The notes: generated by a model from the letters alone, not told the origin. A stretch of DNA of 64,000 nt from Stenotrophomonas humi (GCF_001431415.1 NZ_LDJI01000026.1:1-64000); one strand, 5' to 3'; positions 46,624 to 55,591 are shown, counted from the stretch's first letter. Program-made: numbers and translations.

Positions 46624-48066
46624 ATGGAACGCACCCGCACGACCCGCGACCGCAGTTTTCCCCGTGTCTCGATCACCGCCACCGATGGAGGGCGGGCGGT
46701 GGAAGTCACCCTGCTTAGCCAGCTCGATCCTGGTGCCGGCGATGCGCTGGCCCTGCGTGCCGGGCAGCGCCAGCAGCATCACCCGCAGTTCAACGATGCG
46801 CTCGATGAGCCATCGGTACGCCTGTCCGCACCCGACTTCGCGGCACACGATCCCGCCTCGCTGTACACCTTTTCGGTCGGCAGCGCCGGCCATCCGTTCC
46901 ATCGGCACGCCGGCCCGCGCCTGTTCACCGCGGTCAGCGGCAGCGGCGGCGCACGGCTGCGATTCATCCCGGCGGCGTCATCGGCCGAGGCCGGTGCGCT
47001 GGAAGGCCTGTGCCACGTCGAGATCCCCGCCGATTGCCTGTTCACCGTACGCATGGCGGCACGCACCTGGCACCAGTTCCAGCCCCTGCACAGCAACGGG
47101 CAGCACCCGGCCTTGTTCGCGGTGTCGTGCCACCCGGACGAGACCGCCGGTGAGCTGGACCCGGCCACCCGCGCACAGGTCGGTCGCGGCGAAGCGGACC
47201 TGTCCAGCCTGACCGAACTGCTGCCGCCGGCGCTGCAGCAGGCGCTGTCGCAGATCGACCCGGCCAAGGCGCGGGTCCCGACCACCACGCTGGGCTTCAC
47301 CCACGCGATGGACACGCACTGGTGCATCGGCCTGTGTGCGCACCTGCGCCGGCATGTCGGCCGGGGGCGCCAGACGCTCGCCCGCCTGTGCCAGCTGCAT
47401 GGGGTTGTCGGCCAGGACCTGCCCGCGCTGCGCACGTGCACACTGCCTGCCCTGCCCGCACGCTCCCTGCTCGCCGCGCAATTGCACGGTCATCACCACC
47501 AGGACAGCGTGCAGATCCGCATCGACAACCGCTGGCTCGGGCGGCAGTCGCCGGAACAACTGCTGGTACGCCTGCTGGAGGCCTTCATCGAACAGCCGGC
47601 CGCGCCGGTCAGCAACCTGATGCGGTTCCGCAACCTGCTGGTCAAGCCGCTGGGGTTGCGCACGTCCACGCTGGGCTGCCCGGTGTCGTCGCTGCTCAAC
47701 GATTCGGCGGCACAGCGCTTCGCGCAACGCTTCCCGGTGCTGGACGCCCAGGTCGACGCCGAGCACGCGCAGGTCCTGCTGGGGGCCGACGATCGCCATC
47801 TTGGGTTCCGCAGCGGTGTCTCGGTGCAGCGCGACGGCGATGACATGCTGTTCACGCTGTCCACGCGGGTGCGCTGCCGCAACCTGTTCGGCCGTGCTTA
47901 CATGAGGGTGGTGGACCCGGTGCACCGGCACTACATCGCGCCCCGGATGCTGCAATCGGCGGTGGCTGCGCTGGCACGCGCGGAAGAACGGGAGATGGCG
48001 CGCCGGCCGGCGCAGCCTGAGCCGCCGCATCGTTCAGGCGATGGAACGATCTGGCCACCGGCCTGA
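46624..48066 (+). CDS. cupin-DUF2867 fusion protein of unknown function
   Basis: 480 residues without signal peptide. An N-terminal cupin-like region spans about residues 75-165. It has PFHRHAGPRLFTAVSGSGG as motif 1 and VRMAARTWHQFQPLH as motif 2, with His residues that could bind metal. A middle region (220-330) is rich in His and Cys (THWCIGLCAHLRR, LHGHHHQDSV) and has no family I recognise. The C-terminal part (about 330-450) fits DUF2867: MRFRNLLVKPLGLRTSTLG, LLGADDRHLGFRSGVSV and LSTRVRCRNLFGRAYMRVVDPVHRHYI. DUF2867 proteins are of unknown function, possibly START-like. The gene is coupled to an ArsR regulator. Confidence 0.75.
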   Translation: MERTRTTRDRSFPRVSITATDGGRAVEVTLLSQLDPGAGDALALRAGQRQQHHPQFNDALDEPSVRLSAPDFAAHDPASLYTFSVGSAGHPFHRHAGPRLFTAVSGSGGARLRFIPAASSAEAGALEGLCHVEIPADCLFTVRMAARTWHQFQPLHSNGQHPALFAVSCHPDETAGELDPATRAQVGRGEADLSSLTELLPPALQQALSQIDPAKARVPTTTLGFTHAMDTHWCIGLCAHLRRHVGRGRQTLARLCQLHGVVGQDLPALRTCTLPALPARSLLAAQLHGHHHQDSVQIRIDNRWLGRQSPEQLLVRLLEAFIEQPAAPVSNLMRFRNLLVKPLGLRTSTLGCPVSSLLNDSAAQRFAQRFPVLDAQVDAEHAQVLLGADDRHLGFRSGVSVQRDGDDMLFTLSTRVRCRNLFGRAYMRVVDPVHRHYIAPRMLQSAVAALARAEEREMARRPAQPEPPHRSGDGTIWPPA

Positions 48067-48127
48067 CCTACCGTCCGGTACCTCCAGCATCTAACGTAGG
48101 CCCATCCCTACTACCGGAGCAGCTGCC

Positions 48128-48529
48128 ATGGCACACGTCACCATCGAATCCACCGATACCGATTACGCGCATGCCATCAGCAACGGCAAGCACCAGTTGA
48201 TCGCCGATGAACCGCCAAGCCTGGGCGGACAGGGGGCCGGCATGGCGCCGTTCGACCTGTACCTGGCCTCGTTGGCCTCATGCACCGCGATTACCTTGCG
48301 CATGTATGCACAGAAGAAAGGCTGGGACCTGGGCAAGTTCAGCGCCGAGCTGACCTCCAGCCGCGATGAAGCCGGTAAGCTGCAGGTGCACCGCGTGCTC
48401 GCTGCCAGTGGCCCGTTGTCCGATGAACAATGGGATCGCCTGCTCGACGTGGTGTCGCGCACACCGGTCACTCTGGTGATGCGCGAAGGCGCCACCATCA
48501 CCAGCGAACGCGCAACCGAAGGCAGGTAA
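48128..48529 (+). CDS. OsmC-family protein
   Basis: 133 residues with the OsmC/Ohr fold: ISNGKHQLIADEPPSLGGQGAGMAPFDLYLASLASCTAITLRMYAQKKGWDLGKFSAELT. The first cysteine of the redox pair is in LASCTAIT. The second site reads SRTPVTL, with no cysteine, so this member is closer to the YhfA subgroup than to peroxide-reducing OsmC/Ohr. Followed by a small gene after four bases. Confidence 0.88.
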   Translation: MAHVTIESTDTDYAHAISNGKHQLIADEPPSLGGQGAGMAPFDLYLASLASCTAITLRMYAQKKGWDLGKFSAELTSSRDEAGKLQVHRVLAASGPLSDEQWDRLLDVVSRTPVTLVMREGATITSERATEGR

Positions 48530-48533
48530 CCGC

Positions 48534-48782
48534 ATGTATACGATCGTCATCATCTGGGACAGCAACAACGCCGAAGTGACGCAATGGGAGGAAGCGCCCA
48601 TGGTCATCACCTGGAAGGACCGCGAAATATCGCTGCGTGCCGGTCCGCGCGAGCGGGTTGACCAGAACGGCGTTACCAGCAAGGTGGCGGTATATCTGCC
48701 CGACGAACTGACCGAAGAAGAGTTCCAGGAGCTGTTCGCGCTGCACGAGAAGAACGTTCCCGAGCTGCACCTGCACGCGTAA
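48534..48782 (+). CDS. small conserved-looking protein of unknown function
   Basis: 82 residues, acidic, no membrane segment. Beta-rich N-terminus (YTIVIIWDSNNAEVTQWEEAPMVITWKDREISLRAG) and helical, Glu-rich C-terminus (DELTEEEFQELFALHEKNVPELHLHA). It starts four bases after the OsmC-family stop and ends before a terminator, so it is probably the second gene of a two-gene unit. No family recognised. Confidence 0.6.
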   Translation: MYTIVIIWDSNNAEVTQWEEAPMVITWKDREISLRAGPRERVDQNGVTSKVAVYLPDELTEEEFQELFALHEKNVPELHLHA

Positions 48783-48806
48783 TTGCTGCTTACGCAGTGC
48801 CCAACC

Positions 48807-48834
48807 AACAACGGCGCCTTTCGGCGCCGTTGTT
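48807..48834. terminator. bidirectional terminator
   Basis: Perfect 12-base arms AACAACGGCGCC and GGCGCCGTTGTT with a TTTC loop. It separates the osmC unit from the convergent DUF4349 lipoprotein gene. Confidence 0.8.
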
Positions 48835-48841
48835 GTCTGCC

Positions 48842-49654
48842 TCAGGGCTTGGCCGCCCGCTTGTTGCGACGGCGACGCCACCACACACGTCCCAGCCACA
48901 GCACGAAGCCGCCGATGATCGCCACCGGCAGTACACCGGCAATGAAGCGGATGACATACGCCAGGCTGGTGGTGAAGATTTCGCCGAAATCACCCAACGC
49001 ACGGCCGATTTCACTGCGGTTGCGCTGGCTGCTGGTCGATTCCAGGTTGATCGTGACCAATTGCGTGTCGATGCGGCGGTGCTGCTGTGCCGACGCGCGG
49101 TTGGCCTGCTCCAGCCCGGCCTCGATTTCCGACAGACGCTGCGAGATGGTCAACAGATCCGCCACGGCCAGATCGCGCCGTTGCTGATATTCGACCAGAC
49201 GCTCGTGTTCGTTCTTCAACCGCGCCTGGGTCAGCTGGGTTTCGGCAACCTGCTGCGCAAGATCTTCTGCCTGGGTGTTGCGCGTGGTCAGCTCTCCGTT
49301 GTCGCTGGCCAGGGCGATCAGCGGCTCCACTCCCTTGGGCGCGATGCGCACCTGCACCGAGCCACTGGGTGTATCACCTGCCTGCTGCGACACATTGAGA
49401 ACCGCGCAATCGCCGAACTTGGCACTTTGGCAGGCCTCGGTCACAGCCTTCACCCGCGGTGCGATGTCCTTGCCGGGCAAGCGCAGCTGCAGCGTGTGCT
49501 CGTAGGCCAGGAACGCCCCCTCAGGTGACTGCAGCGCTTCGGCCGGCGCCGCTCCCGCATCAGCTGCCATCTCATGCTTGGCGCAACCGGCCAATGCCAT
49601 CAGCACACCCAGTCCCGCACCCAATACCCAGCCGTTTCCCTGCAGACGCTTCAT
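48842..49654 (-). CDS. DUF4349-type lipoprotein
   Basis: 270 residues from the ATG at 49654. A lipoprotein signal peptide ends in LMALAGCAKHE (lipobox LAGC). A beta-rich region is followed by an antiparallel coiled coil (LTQARLKNEHERLVEYQQRRDLAVADLLTISQRLSEIEAGLEQANR), then IDTQLVTINLES and a C-terminal membrane helix (VIRFIAGVLPVAIIGGFVLWLGRVWW) with a basic end. This is the DUF4349 layout. It should be anchored at both ends in the inner membrane and face the periplasm. Function unknown. Confidence 0.85.
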   Translation of the reverse strand: MKRLQGNGWVLGAGLGVLMALAGCAKHEMAADAGAAPAEALQSPEGAFLAYEHTLQLRLPGKDIAPRVKAVTEACQSAKFGDCAVLNVSQQAGDTPSGSVQVRIAPKGVEPLIALASDNGELTTRNTQAEDLAQQVAETQLTQARLKNEHERLVEYQQRRDLAVADLLTISQRLSEIEAGLEQANRASAQQHRRIDTQLVTINLESTSSQRNRSEIGRALGDFGEIFTTSLAYVIRFIAGVLPVAIIGGFVLWLGRVWWRRRRNKRAAKP

Positions 49655-49882
49655 GCTTCCGTGTTCCCTGAAAGATTGGTGCCGGCCACCCGGCAGCGCG
49701 GCCAGCATAACGACAAGCCTGAATACGAACGCTAAGAAAGTGTGGATGCCGCCATCGCCGCCCCCACGGCCGCAAGTGTCGCAAACGGCCTGCTTCGGCA
49801 AGGTGCCGCCCAACCAAAGGCATGTGCGGCGCCGGCCCGGTCCGCCTATGCTCGGGGATTCCCCAAAGCTCCAGGATTACCG

Positions 49883-51685
49883 ATGCGCAAGCACCTGCTC
49901 GCCGCCGCCCTGCTTGCCGCTCTGGCCGGCTGCCAGAATGGCGAAGCCCCCAATGCTCCCAGCGCCACTACCGAACAGGCCGGCCAAAGCCAGGCCGATG
50001 CACAGTTCGCAGAACTGTCGAAGAAGGCACTGGATACGTGGATGCAGCTGTCCCCCGTCGGCGCCACCCAGATCGGTGACCACCGTTACGACAGCGAGCT
50101 GGACGACCTGAGCGCCGCCGGCCAGCAGAAGAGCCTGGAAGCCAGCAAGGCCCTGCTCGCCGATCTGGAAAAGATCGACGTCAGCAAGCTCGGCCGCGAG
50201 AACCAGGTGGATGCCGCGATCCTGCGCAACCAGCTGCAGTCGGACATCTGGAACAACGAAACCCTGCAGTCGTGGAAGTGGGACCCGCAGACCTACAACG
50301 GCCTGGCCGGCAGCGCCATCTACGGCCTGATGGCCCGTGAGTTCGCGCCGCTGCCCGAGCGCCTGAAATCGGCCACCGCGCGCATCGAGAAGATCCCTCA
50401 GATCTTCGCTGCCGCCCGTACCAACCTCGATCCGGCCCGTGTGCCGAAGATCCATGCTGAAACCGTGTCCAAGCAGAACCGGGGCATTCTCAGCCTGGTG
50501 GAAACCTTCATCGTGCCCAACATCGGCCAGCTCGAAGCCGCTGACCAGGAGCGCCTCAAAGCCGCCATCGCCAACCTGACCACCGCCGTCGAAGAACAGC
50601 AGACGTGGCTGGACAAGACCCTGGTGCCGAATGCCAAGGGTGAGTTCCGTGTCGGCGCCGAGAAGTACGACCAGAAGCTGAAGTTCTCGCTCAACTCCTC
50701 GCTGTCGCGCGCGGAGATCGGCGAGCGTGCCCGTGCCGAACTGGCACGCGTGCGTACCGACATGTACGGCATCGCCCAGGTGGTGTTGAAAGACAAGCCG
50801 GGTGCGCCGGAAATGCCGGCCAACCCCACCGATGACCAGCAGCAGAAGGCCATCGAGGCAGCACTGGAACTGGCTTACGCCGAGAAGCCGGCACGCGACA
50901 AGGTCGTCGACGATGCAAAGGCGTCGCTGGCGCAGTCCACCGAGTTCGTGCGCAAGCATGACCTGATGACCCTGCCCGACGCGCCGGTCGACATCATCCT
51001 GATGCCCGAGTTCCAGCGCGGCGTGGCCGTGGCCTACTGTGATTCACCGGGCCCGCTCGACAAGAACCTGAAGACCTTCTACGCCGTCTCGCCGATTCCG
51101 GATGACTGGAACGACAAGCAGGTTGATTCTTTCCTGCGCGAGTACAACAGCCGCATGATCCACCTGCTCTCCATCCACGAGGGCACGCCGGGCCATTACC
51201 TGGAAGGCTGGCACTCGGGCAAGTTCCCGTCGACGCTTCGCGCCGTGCTGCGTTCGGGCCTGTTTGCCGAGGGCTGGGCGGTATACACCGAGCGCATGAT
51301 GCAGGAGCAGGGTTACCTGGATAACGACCCGCTGTTCCACCTGGTGCAGTTGAAGTTCTACCTGCGCACCATCGCCAACGCGATCCTCGACCAGGGCGTT
51401 CACGTGGACAACTGGAGCCGCGATCAGGCCATGCACCTGATGACCCACGACGCCTTCCAGCAGGAAAGCGAAGCCTCGGGCAAGTGGATCCGCGCGCAGC
51501 TGACCTCGGCACAGTTGCCGACCTACTTCGTCGGTGCGCAGGAGCACTTCGACACCCGCAAGGCCGTGGAAGAAAAGCAGGGCGCCAACTTCAACCTGAA
51601 GGCCTACCACGACCAGATCCTGTCGTACGGCGCGCCGCCGGTGCGTTTCGCCCGCCAGCTGATGCTGGACCAGCCGATCGAGTGA
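49883..51685 (+). CDS. DUF885-family lipoprotein, probable metallopeptidase
   Basis: 600 residues. Lipoprotein signal peptide KHLLAAALLAALAGCQNG. The DUF885 fold is all-helical, and the family metal motif is visible as LLSIHEGTPGHYLEGW, followed by FAEGWAVYTERMMQE with a possible third ligand. Such proteins are thought to be zinc carboxypeptidase-like hydrolases in the periplasm. The start has an AGGA-type site upstream; the frame opens earlier but without the signal peptide. A strong terminator follows. Confidence 0.9.
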   Translation: MRKHLLAAALLAALAGCQNGEAPNAPSATTEQAGQSQADAQFAELSKKALDTWMQLSPVGATQIGDHRYDSELDDLSAAGQQKSLEASKALLADLEKIDVSKLGRENQVDAAILRNQLQSDIWNNETLQSWKWDPQTYNGLAGSAIYGLMAREFAPLPERLKSATARIEKIPQIFAAARTNLDPARVPKIHAETVSKQNRGILSLVETFIVPNIGQLEAADQERLKAAIANLTTAVEEQQTWLDKTLVPNAKGEFRVGAEKYDQKLKFSLNSSLSRAEIGERARAELARVRTDMYGIAQVVLKDKPGAPEMPANPTDDQQQKAIEAALELAYAEKPARDKVVDDAKASLAQSTEFVRKHDLMTLPDAPVDIILMPEFQRGVAVAYCDSPGPLDKNLKTFYAVSPIPDDWNDKQVDSFLREYNSRMIHLLSIHEGTPGHYLEGWHSGKFPSTLRAVLRSGLFAEGWAVYTERMMQEQGYLDNDPLFHLVQLKFYLRTIANAILDQGVHVDNWSRDQAMHLMTHDAFQQESEASGKWIRAQLTSAQLPTYFVGAQEHFDTRKAVEEKQGANFNLKAYHDQILSYGAPPVRFARQLMLDQPIE

Positions 51686-51712
51686 TGGGTCGGTTGTTGA
51701 AATCGGATTGAC

Positions 51713-51742
51713 GCAGAAGCCCGGGATTTCCCGGGCTTCTGC
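51713..51742 (+). terminator. terminator after the DUF885 gene
   Basis: Perfect 14-base arms GCAGAAGCCCGGGA and TCCCGGGCTTCTGC around TT, only 28 bases past the stop codon. There is no strong T-run, but the stem is long and GC-rich. Confidence 0.75.
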
Positions 51743-52010
51743 TATTCGGCGCCTTCGTTCGACGCCCAGGCCCCAGCCGCGATTGCGGGCAACGCTGCTC
51801 ACTCTCTGCTCCCTCCCACAGTCCGCCTTGTTCTTGTACGCTGGGCGCCGCGCGGCGGGGGAACGTCATGCCGAAGTCTGCAGCGTGACACCCCGGACCC
51901 ATCATCATCGGACCCTGCGGATGGACGGGCAAGCAAACCGATGCCCGGACGAAGTGTTGAGATGCCCGCACCTCGAACTGATTCGAAGCACCGCACATAA
52001 GGAGATGAAG

Positions 52011-52448
52011 ATGCGTTTGTGGATGATTCTTCTGCTGGCCCTGGGTCTGGCTGGCGGCATCAACTGGTGGAGCAAGCGTGCGCCATCCGACCAGGTTGCG
52101 GTTGCTGCAGGCAACGTCGTCAGCAGCGATGGTTTTGTTTCCGTGGAAATGCCCGGCAACACGCCAGCCAATACCGTGCTGGTCCTGGCACCGGCCAACT
52201 GCCCTTCCGAGCAGGCACAACGGGCTGAAGCCCTGATCCAGGCACTGCAGCACCAAGGCATCCCCGTGGCACGCGGCAACTCCATCGACTTCAAGATAAC
52301 CAACCCCAGCGCCGAGCAGCGGGCCGCCGTGGATCGCACCGTTGAAGTCTTCAAGCAAGGTGCACCGGCGGTGTTCATCAACGGCATGGGGATGTCCAAC
52401 CCCAGCGTCGCGCAAGTTGCTGCGGTTTACGAAAAGACGCGGCAGTAG
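52011..52448 (+). CDS. membrane-anchored small protein, thioredoxin-fold-like
   Basis: 145 residues. An N-terminal hydrophobic helix (RLWMILLLALGLAGGINWW) anchors or exports it. The remaining part reads like a thioredoxin-type fold: ANTVLVLAPANCPSEQAQRAEALIQALQHQGIPVARG and a C-terminal AVFINGMGMSNPSVAQVAAVYE. Only one cysteine is at the expected site (NCPS), so it would not be a dithiol redox enzyme. AAGGAG lies six bases before this ATG; an ATG at 52005 is too close to it. Family not identified. Confidence 0.65.
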   Translation: MRLWMILLLALGLAGGINWWSKRAPSDQVAVAAGNVVSSDGFVSVEMPGNTPANTVLVLAPANCPSEQAQRAEALIQALQHQGIPVARGNSIDFKITNPSAEQRAAVDRTVEVFKQGAPAVFINGMGMSNPSVAQVAAVYEKTRQ

Positions 52449-52488
52449 GCCATCAAGCGAGGCAGTTCGCTTCACCACGGACGGAACA

Positions 52489-52980
52489 ATGGAACAACAA
52501 CAGGCAGCCTTGCGCTCACGCTTCGGCGCGATGGACACCTCGCATCTGATGCAGATGTGGAGTGAACAAGGGCTCGCACCATGGGCCGAAACGGTGCTGC
52601 GCGAGGAACTTCAGGCACGTGGCACCGACGAGGCTTCCCTTCAGCAGGCCAGCAAGCTGAGGCAGGCCCCACCACTTCCGCAACCGCTTTCGATCATGGA
52701 AACCTTCATGATGTATGGCGCGCTGGGCAGCTTCGGCTGTGCCGTCTTCGCCATGGCGCTGCAGAAGATCCTCACCGCAACGGTCGGCTCCGCGACTGCC
52801 TACATCGTCATACTGGTCACGCTGGCCGCCTATCTCGTGATCCTGATACGTCGGCTGCTGGCACATGGCGGGCAATCAAACAGCATCGGCACCAGCTTTC
52901 TGCTGGCAATACTCTGGCTCAAGGCCGGCATGTTCAGCCTGCTCGGACTGGTTGGCCTTGCAACAATGGTACTCAGGTAA
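52489..52980 (+). CDS. small membrane protein of unknown function
   Basis: 163 residues. A soluble N-terminal part (residues 1-60: MEQQQAALRSRFGAMDTSHLMQMW... LREELQARG) resembles the DUF2007-like or 'Gln/Met' helical head often found before membrane helices. Two to three helices follow (LGSFGCAVFAMALQKIL, AYIVILVTLAAYLVILI, FLLAILWLKAGMFSLLGLVGL). No enzyme motif. It follows the preceding gene by 40 bases and may be co-transcribed. Confidence 0.65.
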   Translation: MEQQQAALRSRFGAMDTSHLMQMWSEQGLAPWAETVLREELQARGTDEASLQQASKLRQAPPLPQPLSIMETFMMYGALGSFGCAVFAMALQKILTATVGSATAYIVILVTLAAYLVILIRRLLAHGGQSNSIGTSFLLAILWLKAGMFSLLGLVGLATMVLR

Positions 52981-53168
52981 GACGTCCCTTCCTTACCGGA
53001 TCTGCCGGAGCAACCTGCGACGCACAATGCTGTGGCATGATCGGCCAGCATTGCGCAGTACGAACCGAGCGGCTTCGGCACAGGATTCGGTACACCGCCA
53101 GACGTCGCCCTCCCTTCATCAAAGCCGGATGCCCTGTGCAGCTGGTTTGGCTTGGGCGACCTGTACGG

Positions 53169-53423
53169 ATGGAATGGATCGATGCCCTGGAAAGGGAAGC
53201 GTGGAACGATGTGATCGAGGAGTTGGTCTGGCACCTGCGAAACGGACGCACGCCGACCCTCATCAGCCGCCATCTCACGCCCGACAGCGGCGTGGAGTTC
53301 TGCTTCAAGGACCTGCCTGCCGTGTTTCTTCCGGTAGACAACCACGTCCGCTGGGATGAAGCAGTGCAGATCATCGACCGCTTCCCGCAGCTCAACGCCA
53401 CCCGCCTCCACACGCGCCGTTGA
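53169..53423 (+). CDS. small protein of unknown function
   Basis: 84 residues from ATG at 53169 (EWIDALEREAWNDVIEELVWHLRNGRTPTLISRHLTPDSGVEF). The frame is open further upstream, and a GTG at 53136 would add 11 residues; no clear ribosome-binding site marks either start. Mixed helix-strand content, no signal peptide. The long antisense frame here has no ribosome-binding site. A real gene is likely but not certain. Confidence 0.45.
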   Translation: MEWIDALEREAWNDVIEELVWHLRNGRTPTLISRHLTPDSGVEFCFKDLPAVFLPVDNHVRWDEAVQIIDRFPQLNATRLHTRR

Positions 53424-53650
53424 CCCCTGCCCTGCGGGTGCCGTGATGCCGCCGGCAACGCAACGCGCACAGCCGAAGCCACGTGCACGCGGCGGATGAT
53501 CGACACGATGGATATCGCCACGCAACGGGCGCATCGAACTGCCGCCATCCCCCTCCCGCCGTCGCCCGATTCCGGTAAAAATGGCAGCCCGCCCTGTACC
53601 CCAAAACCGCATCAAACGATGCACCTGCCTGACATGGAGATGGCTGCAAC

Positions 53651-54082
53651 ATGGAAACCAATGCAATCCTGGCTTGGACGCTGGTGTCGGAGTGCCCGAT
53701 CCCCCCGGACGTAAGCAACATCCTGGTTCCCGGCGAAATCGCTGTGGCGGCCTACAAGACGTTCCGCGACTCGGCGGTATTCACCAACAAGCGGTTGATC
53801 GTGCGCGACGCGCAGGGCATCACCGGCAAGAAGGTGGAAATCTATTCGCTTCCGTATTCGTCCATCTACATGTGGTCCTCGGAGAACGGCCACGGCCTGT
53901 TCAACTTCAACTCCGAGATCGAGCTGTGGACCAAGGCTGGCCACATCAAGGTCAACCTCAACAAGGGACTGGACGTGCGCCGCTTGGACAACCTGATTGC
54001 CCAGGCCGTGCTGGGCAGCGCAGCAACGCCGGCCGCCGACACCAGGCCGACGATTCCCGGCAACCCGCCGCCGCTGCCGTGA
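53651..54082 (+). CDS. PH-domain protein (bacterial bPH type)
   Basis: 143 residues. The central part matches a bacterial PH-like domain: ILVPGEIAVAAYKTFRDSAVFTNKRLIVRDAQGITGKKVEIYSLPYSSIYMWSSENGHGLFNFNSEIELWTKAGHIKVNLNKG. The TNKRLIV motif is characteristic. A Pro-rich tail follows. No membrane helix. Function in this class is not known. It sits between unrelated genes. Confidence 0.85.
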   Translation: METNAILAWTLVSECPIPPDVSNILVPGEIAVAAYKTFRDSAVFTNKRLIVRDAQGITGKKVEIYSLPYSSIYMWSSENGHGLFNFNSEIELWTKAGHIKVNLNKGLDVRRLDNLIAQAVLGSAATPAADTRPTIPGNPPPLP

Positions 54083-54142
54083 CGGGACGAGGCTCGCTCC
54101 TCATTCCGTGCTGGCCGGCTGAGTAGTTGTCGCCCATTGAAG

Positions 54143-54172
54143 CCGGAACGACGCAAGCCTGCGTCGTTCCGG
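54143..54172. repeat. 13-base perfect inverted repeat
   Basis: Arms CCGGAACGACGCA and TGCGTCGTTCCGG with an AGCC loop, 61 bases after the PH-domain gene. It has no T-run and may be a weak terminator or mRNA-end hairpin. Confidence 0.6.
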
Positions 54173-54215
54173 ACCGAGGTGGCACCCGGCAACACCCAAT
54201 ACCCGGAACATTCCC

Positions 54216-54614
54216 ATGACAAGCCAACGCGCACACCATCTTCAACGGGCCCATGCCGTGCTCGACTGGAACCGGCGGCACCTCAACAGGAACTCCACCC
54301 TCACTGAGGCATTGATCGGCGAGTGCTTCGCCGAGCAGTTCATCGTCGAGCCCAACGGCCGTCACTACGAGGCCAACCATGCGAACTACCTGGAATTCCT
54401 CAACGGAATGAAGGCGGACATGGACGGCATCACCTACGATGTCGATCACGCAATCGTCGACGAAGCAGCAGTGGTGTTCGCCATGCGCGCCCGCATTGCC
54501 TACAGCGACGGCCGGATCGAGCAGTTCCGCGCGATGCTGCTGATGCGCTTTGACGATGCTGGCAAAGTCACGCTATGGCATGAGGTCTATGTACCTGTAG
54601 CGGTGGCGGACTAA
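54216..54614 (+). CDS. SnoaL/NTF2-like protein
   Basis: 132 residues. Cone-shaped NTF2-like fold pattern: AHAVLDWNRRHLNRNSTLTEALIGECFAEQFIVEPNGRHYEANHANYLEFLNGMKADMDGITYDVDHAIVDEAAVVFAMRARIAYSDGRIEQFRAMLLMRFDDAGKVTLWHEVY. Such proteins can be isomerases, hydratases or binding proteins; no catalytic residues can be assigned. Confidence 0.75.
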   Translation: MTSQRAHHLQRAHAVLDWNRRHLNRNSTLTEALIGECFAEQFIVEPNGRHYEANHANYLEFLNGMKADMDGITYDVDHAIVDEAAVVFAMRARIAYSDGRIEQFRAMLLMRFDDAGKVTLWHEVYVPVAVAD

Positions 54615-54661
54615 GCCCCGGCCATATGCCACCCTTCCCTCCCCAATCCGTTCAAGCCCCA

Positions 54662-55084
54662 ATGACCGACTCCCAGTACACCGTCTGCCACGACATCCCC
54701 ACGGTCGAAACCTACCGTCACCTGCGTCAGGCAAGCGGCCTCAGCCCAAAGACACTGGAAGCCGCGACTCGCGGATTGCCCAACTCGCTGTTCGCGGTGC
54801 AGGTGCTGTGCGCAGGCGAAACCGTGGCGATGGGGCGGGTGATCGGCGACGGTGGCACCTTCTATCAGGTGGTGGATATCGCCGTGCTGCCCGCGCATCA
54901 AGGGCGAGGCCTGGGCAAGACAGTCATGGGTGAGATCAGCGCTTACATCGAACGGGAAGCGCCGCCGTCGGCCTATGTCAGCCTGTTAGCTGACGGCGAG
55001 GCTTACCGGCTCTATCAGCAGTTCGGCTTTGCCCTCACCGCGCCGGCCAGTGTCGGCATGGCTTTCAAGAAGCCCGCGGCGTAA
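54662..55084 (+). CDS. GNAT-family N-acetyltransferase
   Basis: 140 residues. Acetyl-CoA-binding loop VVDIAVLPAHQGRGLGKTVMGEI (about residues 74-96) and the C-terminal YRLYQQFGFALT are typical. Substrate unknown. The ATG at 54662 starts a normal-length domain; the frame opens 36 bases earlier. It lies close to a second acetyltransferase gene downstream. Confidence 0.9.
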   Translation: MTDSQYTVCHDIPTVETYRHLRQASGLSPKTLEAATRGLPNSLFAVQVLCAGETVAMGRVIGDGGTFYQVVDIAVLPAHQGRGLGKTVMGEISAYIEREAPPSAYVSLLADGEAYRLYQQFGFALTAPASVGMAFKKPAA

Positions 55085-55126
55085 GCACTGCCCTTTTTGG
55101 AAACCGCGAAGCACGAGCGCACAAGA

Positions 55127-55591
55127 ATGCACATCCGGCCACTCACGCACGACGACCTCGACACCGCCAGCACCCTTTGCATGGCCGCGTTCATGGCATC
55201 GGTAGCGCCTACCCTGGGTGACGAGGGGATCGCCACCTTCCGCAAGATCGCCGCCGCAGACGCATTCGCCGCGCGCATGACGCAGGACAACACGCTGCTG
55301 CTGGCCGAGATCGAAAACCGCGTGGTCGGGCTGATTGAACTCAAACAGGGCCGGCATATCGCCATGCTATTCATTGCTCCGCATCAGCAGCGAAGCGGCG
55401 TCGGCCGCCATCTGGTCGCCGCGGCGCTGAAGCAGGTGCGTGGCGACCGGGTGACCGTTAGTGCGTCGCTGCCCTCGGTTCCTGCGTACCTGGGATATGG
55501 CTTTCATTGCAGCGGGGACGTGGCCGAATCGGCAGGTCTAGTTTACCAACCGATGGAGCTGCCCCTGCCTTCGCAGCCCATGCCGGGCTGA
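55127..55591 (+). CDS. GNAT-family N-acetyltransferase
   Basis: 154 residues. HIRPLTHDDLDTASTLCMAAFMAS at the start, AMLFIAPHQQRSGVGRHLVAAALKQV as acetyl-CoA loop, and PAYLGYGFHCSGD at the end. A GNAT fold distinct in sequence from the preceding one, with which it may share a message (42-base gap). Substrate unknown. Confidence 0.9.
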   Translation: MHIRPLTHDDLDTASTLCMAAFMASVAPTLGDEGIATFRKIAAADAFAARMTQDNTLLLAEIENRVVGLIELKQGRHIAMLFIAPHQQRSGVGRHLVAAALKQVRGDRVTVSASLPSVPAYLGYGFHCSGDVAESAGLVYQPMELPLPSQPMPG

